A DNA stretch of 64,000 nt from Stercorarius parasiticus (taxonomy: Eukaryota; Chordata; Aves; Charadriiformes; Stercorariidae), in NCBI GenBank assembly GCA_013396915.1, contig VWZL01004640.1, forward strand, positions 1-64,000. Reading direction: 5' to 3'. Shown here in pieces: positions 24,926 through 36,570 of the stretch. Position 1 is the first letter of the stretch; the number at the start of each line of letters is the position of its first letter. The notes under the pieces were generated by a model that ran no database searches, was not told the origin of the DNA, and saw only the letters and a list, made by a program, of their open reading frames with translations. Made by a program: the position numbers and the translations under genes.

Positions 24926-27329
24926 GGCTTTATTCAAGGCTCCTGTGCCCTCATATTGGGGAAAAACTGTGACCAGCATGGTGTTGCTTGCTCACCTTCC
25001 CATTTTGAATGTGACTTTATAGTCTTGTGTAATATCCTGCTATGGTCACCTCTTAGAAAAGGCTTTTTGTGTTTTTGATTGTCCTTGTTACCCTCCTCCT
25101 TTCTCTTCTGAGATGGAGGGGGGGAAGTGTATGTGAGCAGCATGGACTTGTGCAATGGCATTCTCTCTCTTGGTGTGGTGGGGTGGACTACAAAGAAGGA
25201 AAATATTTTGTGCTGCTAGCAGTGTGAAACTAGAGCAATTTGTCATCTATAACTTGAAAGCACTTTAAATACTGGTGCTGGGCAGGGAGGAGGAATGTAG
25301 CACGCACGAATGAGTGATAACAGGTCCAGTTTGCACTACCTGAAATCATATAATAGTTTTTTTTTTTGCTATTTTGGCAACTTCTCTTGTTGCCTAAAGC
25401 ATCAATATCAGACCAGTAGTAGATGCTAATTAATAAGTCTTGTTTTAGTGAAAATTCAGAGTGTCTGCTGATAATACACTTTGATTTTATATCAAGAAGG
25501 AAGGAAAGGAACCCAAAACAGGGGCAGAAGTCTCCAAGGTATTTTGGAACCAAAAGGGCATTCTTTGAAAATGGAAGAAAGTTAAGATTTTTGGACCATT
25601 TTCTGAGCAGCTAGACTTCAGGTAGACATTTTTTTTTTTAAATAAATTCATGAATCTCTGTTGTATTACAGCTGTATTCAGTTATGTCAGAAATCCCAAG
25701 CAGAAGTTCTCAAACTTAGTGGAAATTCCTGTAGCCTTAGTGGTTGCAGTGTTGATAGATAGACTGTGAATACTTTTGTGTTAAATTTTAATAGCGTGTG
25801 AATGGACGATTTTAGTTGTAGCCCTGTGTTTTATATCAAAGTTGGAGTCAGGGTGTGGAAGAAAGTCGAATGCTTAATTGGTATTTTGGCCATTATTTGA
25901 ATAGATACAGGCTGCATAAACAGTTCTTGATCCCCCAGTTTAAGCAGAAAAATGAATGGCATGTGGTATTTTTGGTCTAGAGAACACAGAATTATACTCC
26001 AGATTCATAAACAGAGTGTGTTTGCTGTTGTTTTGCACTTAATAGACTTGTTTTGTGAATTAAAATCAAGCACAAATTTCTGGGGGAGAAAAAAACACCA
26101 CAAATTTAGAAACATGATTGTCTGGTCGGGCTAATTAAGCCACTGAAGTCTTGCACGCTGGTGATATGTTGAAGCAAATAAAGAGCAGCTGTTAATCCTC
26201 TCTTGCCACTGGATGGATTTCTAGATAAAAGTGACAGGTTCTCACTTCTGTACAGATTGTTACCCATTTTAAACATCTGAGAAGTCAAGTAATCAAATGC
26301 TATAAATATGGTATAAGCAGATTTATTATTTTCTTTTGTTATTTTATTCAGAGTTCTTGTTCACAGGTGGCTGATCTACTCAACTCTCAGAACCAAGGAC
26401 AAATGGCACTTGTGGGTTCTGGCATTCGAAAAGACTTTCTTAGTTGAAGTCATAATGTTGTACAAAGTGATAATGCAACCCGTGTGATATAGTTACGCTC
26501 TAGTCAAGAAACACTTGAGTCAGCAGACAAATGCAGTTTGCAGTTGTGCAAACTTTGACTGCTCTGTGTTTATAAATATGAATTCACAGTACATTTTCAA
26601 TACTAATTTATGCTTTATGCATGTATTAAACTGGCCTATTAATCTTGTAGATTAAACAGGACCTTGTATATCAGCAAAAAGTTATTTCCAGCTAAAGTAA
26701 TCTATTTAAATATGAAAAACCAACAATTACTGAAACTGAACAATTACTGAACTTTCTTTCACATAATTTGCTCTTTTTCCTCTTTATGCTTTTGTTTTTG
26801 TAGCTGGAGGGCTATAGCTGCTGCTTTTAGCAGTATTCAGTTTGGTGCTATTACTATCAAATTGCATTCTTGGCATATTATGAACATAAAGATCATCTGA
26901 AAGTTCTGACAATTTGTATGTTTAGGATTAACAGTACTAAACATAACAATCGTAGTGCAATGATTATATTGTAATCCAGTGAGCAAATAATACCAACTAA
27001 GCTTTTGTGTTCTTGGTGAGTAAAGCAGAAATAAAACAATTTTTACTGGTAATGATAAAATGCATGATTGTGACCATTTCCCTAATGCAGATTTGTGTCA
27101 TGTTATATGCAGATATAAATAGGATCCTATCACGTTGCAGAAACTGGTTGAGTCCAGACCCATCACTACTTAGTGCATGTCACCATTTGCAAGCAGTGTG
27201 GATAAATAGCTGGAGAGCAGAGCAGTCAGACCCGATGACTGTGTGTCTACAGTATATGGATTTAATGATTTCTCTTAAAATCTTTGACAGATTTCAGAGA
27301 GGCCCAGTGAACTGAATGCCTGTTTGTGC

Positions 27330-28005
27330 CTGTGATGTGTTATGGGCAGCCTTAGAGCACAGTTCGCAGTTTATTTTAATGCAGAGCGTGAGAAATGCTC
27401 CTTATCCAATAACAACAGCTCAGGCAGTAAACGATACGAAGCATATTTTATTTAAACATTCTTGCAAGAACGGGTGACCTAGCAAGTACGCATGCTTTTG
27501 GTTCTTGAACACACACCTTTTTATTTCCTAATCCCGGCCGAATTTTCCCTCCCCTGTTTCCCATTGGTTAGTTACTCCAAGGTTCACAGCCTGTCTGGAG
27601 CGCCTAAAATCCTTCCCGGATGCCCGCCTCTGTTTACTTCTCTTTATGCTACACCTAGAGGGTTTATCTGACTCGCTTATTTCTTCCTTTTTGGTGAAAT
27701 TGCCCAATGTCATTAGCCCTGGTTAAACGTTTGACTACCCTTCTAGACACTAATCCGGTATGAATCAGTTTGTCCTTTTGTATGTGTGATAAGAGATGTT
27801 CTACAAGCCTTTGCTGGAGCCTCTTTGTCTAGTCATTCCCTTATCATGTCACCTCTGATGGAAACAGCTATTCTCCCTTGCAAAAAAAATACCTGCCTTT
27901 CTTACGCAGAGGAAGCACGTTTGGTCGTTCTGTGGACCTGTGTACAGGGATTACTGGGAGAGGTACCTGAAAAGCATCATCCTCATCTGAAATACAAACA
28001 TTAAG
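27330..28005 (-). other. CpG-richer, oppositely skewed block; possible solo LTR, minus strand
   Basis: The block is richer in CpG than its flanks (CCCGGCCGAATT, CCCGGATGCCCGCC, AACGATACGAAG). It has C>G on the plus strand (about 39 C to 20 G in 27541-27660), while the surroundings have G>C, which fits an insert in minus orientation. Read on the minus strand it shows a CCAAT box (around 27565), then AATAAA-type words near 27515, 27450 and 27370, an order expected of an LTR. A perfect 12-bp palindrome, TTCTTGCAAGAA, lies at 27459-27470. No target-site duplication or TG...CA ends could be fixed. An alternative internal promoter or enhancer is possible. Confidence 0.3.
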
Positions 28006-31000
28006 GTAGCTATGGCTGCCACTTCTAGCATTGCAGGATGGGTTTTGGTGTTACAAACGCTTCCCAGTTAACCTTCTAATGGGATGCAAACCTGTGTTTT
28101 GTTAGGAATGGGTAAAATAGGATTGGGGTGTGGGGATGGACAATTATTTCAGAGAATTTTCTGGCATTGCAATTTTTGCTTCTAAAATTAAGCACTTCTG
28201 TTTACGCTTTTGAAGTCTATGAATACGCTGTGACTACTACATACAGTAATTGTGCAGAGTAGATGTGTCAAATGTCAGCTATTACACATGTGTATAGTCT
28301 TAACTACTTGAAATGGCCTGGTTCATTCTCATGGGAGACTAAGAAAATGGTCAGGATATTGTCTGCTGTGAAATTTTACCTGTAGTCAATTTAATTATAT
28401 GACATTTAGAAAAAGGCAAGAATTTTATTTTGTAAGTCCTCCTTAATGGCCTTCTAAGGCAATTAGTCTGTGAAGCTGAGCTATCTTACATAGTTGTATA
28501 AATAATGCAAGAAACGCTATAGATTTTTAATCTTTTTTGTTTGGTCTGCTGGCAATAGCATGTTTTAATATGAAGGGAGCAACTGCAAAAATTTATTTTC
28601 TTATACGTTTCTTAAAGTCAATATATTGATCAGAATTATCCTGTTAATCAACAGCTATTATATTCAGTTTGTCACTTGCCATTGATAAATAAACCAACTT
28701 AAACTTATTGTTACCTTTATTTGGTTTTGAGGCTTTTTTGCACAGGTAGCTTTGCCTGGCCCTCTAAACCATGCCCAAATTTTGTAGTTGTGACTGGTAT
28801 TGAGAGCCAGTGTAGTGTCCTTTATTTTTAAATATTTCCTACATAGATGTATTTAATCCCTGGCCAAATGTTGGCCAGATGTATTCCGTTTGTTTCTTCA
28901 GTTGCTTGTAGCTGTGCAATTCAATGGGAAACTGAGGCAGGGTCATATATATGATCAGGTTCACTGACCACAAAGTAGCTGTGACTTTCTTCTTTCCATA
29001 TCACTTGAATAGGTATAAATTGTTAATATTCTATGGTAGAAACCAGTGTTTTATAGGATCTGTCTTTTTATTATTAATCTTGATGGATTTTATATGTAAT
29101 GGCATTTTGTATATGTACTTGTTTATAGAATTTAACATTAGTGATATGTATTTATAGATCTAATTTGTATTGTCCAGTAGTATTATGGTTTAAGATCACG
29201 GGGGAGGAAATCTGCTTCCCCAATTCACGTGTTGTTAAGGCTTTGTTTAGAACTGAATTGCCGGTTATTTGAACTCTAGTTCAAAGTCGGGTATCCTACT
29301 TGGCAGGTGTCAGTCTAGGTTAGCTTTTTATTGTCAGTTTTTCCTCTGGAATGGAAACCCTTAATCTATGTGCAAGCAGGCCTTGAACTACGATTATGTT
29401 AGTAAGTTACAATTATGCTAAGCTCTAATTATGCTAAGTAGTTTATGCAATAAACTTGGGGAGAAGAAGAGTGTAGATAAGGATTGAATGTCTGAGGGGC
29501 CAAGTTAATAAGGTCACTAATTATGTAAATATAATGAACGTATTCATTCCTCTTCCAGTTTTCAAGCTAGTTGTCTGAACGATTATGTAATATAACGCAG
29601 GATCTTGACACTTTTGGGACTGCTCCCTGTGAGGGCCTTCAAATGTTATTTTCAGCTGGTGATAGTGCAGATGCCATTGTGTCTACTGAAGTGCCATTTT
29701 GAATCTGAGGGATAGGGTGAGCATACTGAAGTCACCCTGGCTTCAGTTAAATAAGGTCCTACCTGATGCTCGCACTGTTCCCAGTTGAAGCACTTAATTG
29801 TTCTGTGACACTTGGTGGATAAAGTATTAACCATCTCCAGTCCCCCAAAAACTTAAATTTAAAAGATAGAAAATATAATGTACTGCGCTAAGCACAATAA
29901 AGTCTTTTCTTTATTTCAGTTAGGGCTCAAAGCGCTATATTAAGCAAATCGTGTGGAATATGAAACATGTCACTATATTCATTAGGGCTTGCACATAGCT
30001 TCTTTTTCTACCACTTAAGTGAAGTCAAAACCAGTCGAGCTGTAAGTCATGCACTGGATTTGTGGCAGACTTCTGCTGTTTGAGTAATTTTCTATTATCA
30101 GCAGGACTCTGTTGTAACTTACTGATTTGATACAATGCATATGATAAAATTGTCCTAAGATATAGAATGTCATGGATAACACTTAGGCCAGAGCTCAATT
30201 AAGTTTGGATTTTATTCGTTCCTTTTTACAGTTCTGTCTTCTGAATGACTGAAGGGAATTTGCTCAAAAAATACATGATCCTTCCAGCTGAAATCTCTTG
30301 GTTGTTGCAGTTATTTTCCAATACAGCTTATTCATCCTGAATATCCTCTCTGACCAAATTAGTGAGCACTTACAAGGTGTATTGTACTTATTGGCACACC
30401 AGTCCTTTGAAAGGCTGCCATTTGCTCTCCTTGGTTCTCTGCAGTACAGAAAAATTCCTGAGTTTTGTTTTAAATACCTAAGATATTTGTTAGGGGTTTT
30501 TAATAGCTTTGCCTGAAACTCAAATTTAGACCATCAAATTCTGCTCAACTGTCACAAACCCTGGGTATGCCAGAAGTCTCTGAGCACTTGAATTTCTGAT
30601 GCCTATGTTCCGTAACTGCCTTATGTTGTGCTTCTGGTCTTAATCTGACTCACCTCAGATGCTGAACCATTCACTAGTGCCAAGACTAAGACTTGTCAGG
30701 ATTTGAAGACAAGTTGGGGTTTTTTCCTTCTTGTCTGAAGGTGTCTGTTAACTTAGAGTGCAGCATCCTTCCTGGGTCTCTTATATAAATTGTTTAATTG
30801 TAAGAAGGTTCACGTAAAATATGATAGACATAGGCTCAAATTATACTGTTGCCATGGAGGATTTGATTTAATTTCAACTCCTCAGTGCTTCAGTGTGGAA
30901 GCGTAACAGCTTCAACAAACAGGATTTGGGAAGCTCCCCCACTGAAGAGCGCAAGGGTTTTAGTTACTTAGGGGATAGGGCAGCAATAGCGCCTGTGAAT

Positions 31001-32053
31001 GGTGTCCAGTCAACTGGGTTAGCTGAATTGAATTTTAAATCTGAATACTAAAAACTGTTGTGTGGAAAGAAAAAGGAAGAGTCTTTTTGATTCACAAATC
31101 ATTATTTCCCAACTCGTTATTGCCAGTTAAACTCTGAATCTGGATTTCTTAGCTGTCTGTGTCTGTAATTACATACGTAGAAAATGCAGATAGCTTAAAA
31201 TACTCGGCTGTGTATCTATTAGCCACTGAACAAGGAATGGATAGGAAATGTTAGAGAATCCAGAACGCAAACTTTAATCTCTCCTGGTGGTTTTTCCTGC
31301 AAGGGCTCATAATGACAGATCCAGGGAGTATCTTCTTTTTGTGCATTTAGAAACTTGTAATGCTGGTAAAAACTCATTGAATTGAAACTGTTTGTTCTCA
31401 ACTTCTCTAAGCTCAAAGCATTATTTGCTTAACCTAAAAAGCCAAATTATTGTAGTTATGAAATAATTAAACAGCCTTGGAAAAGCTCTCTATTTAGAGA
31501 GTAATCTTATTGTATAAAATAACACCTTTTTCATCCCAAATGTCATCCAAATAATTCAAAACCTAAGTGCAGTATATCAACCGTGAACACTTGGCATCTA
31601 TTTCACTAGAAATTGTTTATAGAATTTGTTTTGCCTCTTTAGTTTTATGCCTTAGATTTTTGTCTTCAAATGGGTATTTTTTCATAAAGCTACTTTTGTT
31701 TGTTTCAGTAGGGTGCCTCTGCCTAATAGAGTGACAATCTAAATTTAAAATTGGGCTTAAGAATAGAATAACATCCTGATTCTCCCCAGCTCTAAATTGC
31801 GTGCATTATGCTCTCTGTGTCTGTCTTTATCAGGTGTGTACTGATGCACTGAGAACTTTTAAGGAGAAAAAATGCACGAAAATTAAACCATTTTTAGATG
31901 CGAATATACAGCAGACGGGATGATGCTAATAGCTGTTTAGTATTTAATATCCAAACCTTATTTTTTTGTTTATACTCTTCCATGGGGTATCTGTCAGGTG
32001 ATGGCAGATCTGTAATACAGCTGCAAAATCTTTTCCTTTTTCACTATGTTATG

Positions 32054-32110
32054 TTTTTTTAAAAAAAAAAAAACAACAAAAAAACACAAAGGAAAATCAA
32101 CAAACCAACC
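32054..32110. repeat. T/A junction tract with A- and AC-rich tail
   Basis: Seven T are followed by 13 A and then CAACAAAAAAACACAAAGG and AC-rich sequence. It is the A/C complement of the GT-type tracts. Confidence 0.7.
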
Positions 32111-33486
32111 ACAATATCTTCCACCACCTTTTGAAAACCAAGCACTGAAATCTGTTGTTTTAATACTAAGGTAAGTTCTGCTAGTCTGCTGTTCTTATTG
32201 ATGATACTCTGTTCATTACAGAACAAAATCATTTGGTCCAAAAAGATGTTATCTGTGTTTAAAAAGGAGGAAATAAAAATAAATAAAAGCTTGTAGTTGC
32301 CTTCTGATCCCGAAGAACTAGGAGCAATTATAACTAGACTCCTCAATTGTTTGAATTGTGAAACTAACACCCTTTGAGGTATTAGTGTTCCAACTCCTGT
32401 AAAATAAATAAAAAAAACCCCAACACTCCATTTAGCTGTGTCTTAATAGTATATTTGGAATGGCTATTGGGACTCTTTAATCCAGATTAAAACCTTTGAA
32501 CCTGGTTTATAATATAGAGGCAAGTTAATGCCTGGTGTAATGCTAAAGGCTGATAGTTTTGTCCTTTTTCAGTTTTCTAGGTGGGGGCAGTTCTGTCAAA
32601 TACAAAGCTTTGAATATAGTTTTTCAGCTTTAAGTATCAACATCAACTTCGACCATGTGGTGACTTTACACTGCAAAACCAGCTTGCCTGTTTGTCTAAA
32701 TTTACACAGGAAACAGCCAAGAGGAGGTGGAGATTGATTTTAAAAATCATCTCTGTCTGGTTCAATCAACTGCATGCTCTACAAACTTGTCTTGCGGGAA
32801 GCTACCAGACCCCAAAATCATATTCAAGCCCCATGAAAAATCAAGTGGCACAGTTGCCCTCAGTGCAGTGACACTTTGAAGTAGCATAATGCTGAACAAA
32901 GCCACGTCATCACTGTAATCTTGCCTGCTAATCCACCACTACTGTATTCTGATGTCTCAGTTTATGTTCTTGGAAAAGGCTTCAAAGATGGTAACCTTTT
33001 GCAAAAGTCTGTATTAACCAGTCTGCTATGGCATGTAGATATACTGGAAAAAGTAAAATGCCAGCTTTGGTCTTGTGCTGGTTTGAATACTTGTATAGTA
33101 TATTGTTGGTGGGAAAGAGGGAAATAGATTTTCTTTTTTGGGGGTGGGTGGGAGAATCTTCTGTTCTTTGGAGTGGTGTTTTTTGTAGCATCAAGGATTT
33201 CTTCTGTTGTATATATTTATATAACTTACTATCTTTGGAGCAAGATCTAAAACTAAATCAGTCTAGCATTGTCTAGGAAACAAACTGATTCTTAAGTTTT
33301 CTTTATAGCTCAAGCCTTTTTAGTTCTGTGATATAATTGTAGCTGACAGAAAAGTCTAGTCTTAAAATGCTCAACCACATTTAGATTTTGAGAGTTAAAG
33401 CAGGCTCTGAAGCAATGAAAGTTCACCTTAAAATAAATAAATAATAATCTGAGAAAAAGAAGCTAAGAAGTTTTTTATACTTTTTT

Positions 33487-33499
33487 TATATATATATAT
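33487..33499. repeat. (TA)n microsatellite
   Basis: There are about six TA units after a T run. Confidence 0.85.
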
Positions 33500-33672
33500 G
33501 TAAAAACTGTTCTTGGCTTCAGGCATTCACTTCCTACCATGTCTGGTCAAAAGTATATATTTTTTTGAGGTCAGATGAAGTTGCATCTTACTTGTGTAAA
33601 GCCAGCAGAGCTGTTTTGGTTTAAACTGGTGATACTGAGTTTTGATTTTTAGCCCAGAGCTTTACTGTTTTT

Positions 33673-33712
33673 AAAAAAAAAAAAACAAACAAAAAAACCC
33701 CACCAAACCTAT
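33673..33712. repeat. Poly-A followed by AAAC/CCAAACC tract
   Basis: A 13-base A run is followed by CAAACAAAAAAACCCCACC and AAACC. It is the reverse complement of the GT-type low-complexity tract family, embedded in otherwise T/G-biased sequence. Confidence 0.75.
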
Positions 33713-34739
33713 AGGTATTAAATTAATGTATCCAGGAAAAAAATGTTCCTTCAAATTGATCCTTTCCCCTGTACTTCTAGTCAAATGTGCTTATTTTCAT
33801 GTGACATTTAGGTGTGGAAATTGTTTCTGAAGAAATTAAGATGATGTGACAGATTACTGTATGCAACAAAGAAGAGGTGGTGACATTTATTCTTTGACAG
33901 AGAAGAGTTGACCATACAAATTTTATTTTAATTTATATCTGGTTATGAAACATACTTTGTTTTACATTGATTAAAAATTCGTGAAGAACGGCTGATGTTA
34001 TATTAACATTGATGAAGAGCGTGCCTACTACATTTTGCATGCAGTTGCCATAGTAACTGTACTGTAGAGTGACCCAAATTAATTTTCCGCCAGTCACTAA
34101 GTGCCCTGTCAGTTTTTCCTTGTGCTAGGGATAAGCAGGATGGAAAGTACTTGGTTTTGGTTTGTTCTTTTTTTTTTCTTGAAGAATCTTGCCTTATGAT
34201 TTGTCTCTTGAAAGCGACGGCTGAGCTATGTTAATCAACCAAAACCTAGCACCTTAATTCATGCAGTCAAATGCATGCTATAGAAACACTGAAGTGAAGA
34301 ACTAGTGATTGCATGGAAGTAAATGTACAATATCTCCATAATAATTGGAGTTAGACAATGTAGTTTGGTCACTTGCAACCGCTGGCTTTGCACTGCTCTG
34401 CTGCTTTTACATACCAGTTTCTAAGATCCTATTAGTGAACAAGTCTGCTGAGCTTGATCTGAAAAAGGCTAGAGAATGCAATGCTCTGTATATCTAGCTA
34501 GCTCTTCACAATTCATTAGTAGGATGCTCAGTGAATGCCAGTAGAAAAAGGAGTCCTTTGGCAACAGAAGGATACAAAATGGTGACAGAGATATTAGCTG
34601 CTTATTGCTGGTGTGTAGCCAAGTCTCATTTCAAAACACTTTCGCTTGTATAATTGGTTTGTCATGTAAGTGACATGAAGTCAGTTGCTCACATTTAAAG
34701 TTACTACTCTAATTGTTGGACACAGTTACATAGCAAGGC

Positions 34740-35060
34740 ATTTTTGAGCTTTGAGAAACCTCATGAAGTTTTGCTTGGTGTGGGGGACTTTTCAGGGTGC
34801 GTGTTTTTGCTGTTAAACTTTGAGCTTCCGGTTGTATGTTGCTACTTCCATTTTAAACCCTGCCGCACTGCGCTACAACCTGGCACCAACCGGGATGGCA
34901 ATTTGCGTATGTATTTCCTCTTACTGGGTATCTCTTTTTGCCCCACCCTTGTTGTTGTGCTTGCTGGACTTCTATTTCTGTATCGATGGCAGGTATCTTT
35001 CTTACTTGATGCTCGCTTGTAGTTTGCCCATTTGTGCAATCTTTTCTTATAGGTAAGGGT
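34740..35060 (+). other. CpG cluster with two overlapping open frames, unrecognised
   Basis: About seven CpGs fall within roughly 200 bp (for example CTGCCGCACTGCGCTACAAC and CAACCGGGATGG) in otherwise CpG-poor sequence. A 92-residue plus frame (34744-35022) contains a hydrophobic stretch (LLLGISF, then LVVVLAGLLFLY) that could span a membrane. A second plus frame (34820-35056) overlaps it. Neither matches a protein I know. A possible donor, CAG|GTATCT, lies near 34991. It could be an exon, a repeat remnant or chance. Confidence 0.2.
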
Positions 35061-36468
35061 CACTTTGGTATGCAGAATGAGTGCATCTGTATTCAAATAC
35101 ATCTTGTAATATGCAAACTAGTCTCATTTCTAGTATGTATTTTCATAGGCAGTGAATAAGGTACCTTAAATAATACGGTCTTGAAATGCCTTGTGCACAA
35201 AAGTTTTACAAATATGAAGTGCAGCTTTGCTGTTAACTTTGTAATAACAGTTCAGATTTTATGGTACTGAGCTGATATGCTATCAGCTTATACCTGGGCA
35301 GTGTTCATATATACAAATTAATAAGCAATACATCTACCTTGCTGCTCTGTTCATTAAGATAGAGCTTTTACAGATTGATTCTGAACTTTTGATAGGTTAG
35401 TTGAAAAAACTAAAGGACAAAACTTTTTTTCGGGTATAAGGCATGATTTCAAGAGGATAGGAAACTGTCTTTCATTGTTGGCTTTTTTTAAACCTTCTGC
35501 TGATTCAATGAAGATCAAAATGTGTTTATTACTTATTGTATGGGCTTTATTTTTATAAATACTTGTGTGTATTACTTTTCCTCTGATATATGAAGGAAAG
35601 TAAGTGGACCACATGATGTGGTTTCCTCATTAAAGGACTAAATTGGTGACTCAGGATGTCGTTTCTAGGCCTGTGTTCTCTATTTCATGTCTCTTCCAGA
35701 ATGATAACATGATAGAGTTGAAACTCTCCTGTTAATAACAATCCTGTTAATCACTGTAATAACAAAACGTCTAGTACTAGACTTAAAGGAGTAATGTAGT
35801 AAAATAGGTTGAAAGGAAGCTTAAGCAAATTTTGAGGAACATACCAGATACCTGGAAGACCTATTTGAGAATTGCAAGCCGTAATACTCTGTAGTCAAAT
35901 ATGGTCTTACTACTTTTGATTCCAGTCCGTAAGTGTGGTGTGTAACAACTTAAAAGATACCTGCGCATCTTAGATTGCTGTTTCTCTGTTCAGTTCTTAT
36001 TGTGCTAAGGGAACTTCCTCTGTTGGCTGAGTAAATGCTGTTGTCAGAGCCTTTTTTTTTTTTTATATTAGGCTTGATAACTTTGACTGGAAGTGGAGGA
36101 GCATTACAGTTCCTTGCAGTAAGACTTGTAATTTGTTAAGGAATGCGGTAAGAGATTTGACCCATTCCTAAATGGCTTACATCTTTCTAAAAGGGCTGTT
36201 CTTGTGCAGTTCTAATACTCATCTCAAAAGCCATTAACTGAGGTTATGAAAGGATACCCACTGAATGGAATGCCTTTCCTCCTCTATATGCATAGGAATA
36301 AATTATTTATTTGCATGGAGACCTAAGGCTATTGCATCATGACTCTTCAAAAACACTGTATTATTTATGAATTTCCAGAAAATAAAAGAAGCTTTACCTC
36401 TGTGCCTGTGTTTACCTGTAATTGTAAGGTGTTGATTCTTACCAGCACCTGCAAGAGGAACATGGAAC

Positions 36469-36570
36469 TCAAAAAGAAGGAAAAAAACAAAAACAACCCC
36501 CCCAAACAAAGCATAAAACGTGAAAACAAACATTCCCCCCTGCCCCCACCTCCAAGGAAACCCCAAACTC
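36469..36570. repeat. A/C-rich low-complexity block
   Basis: The plus strand is almost free of T and G, with A and C runs (AACAACCCCCCCAAACAAAG and CATTCCCCCCTGCCCCCACC). It is strongly opposite to the T/G bias around it, as if inserted in reverse. The three overlapping open frames are compositional artefacts. Confidence 0.75.
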
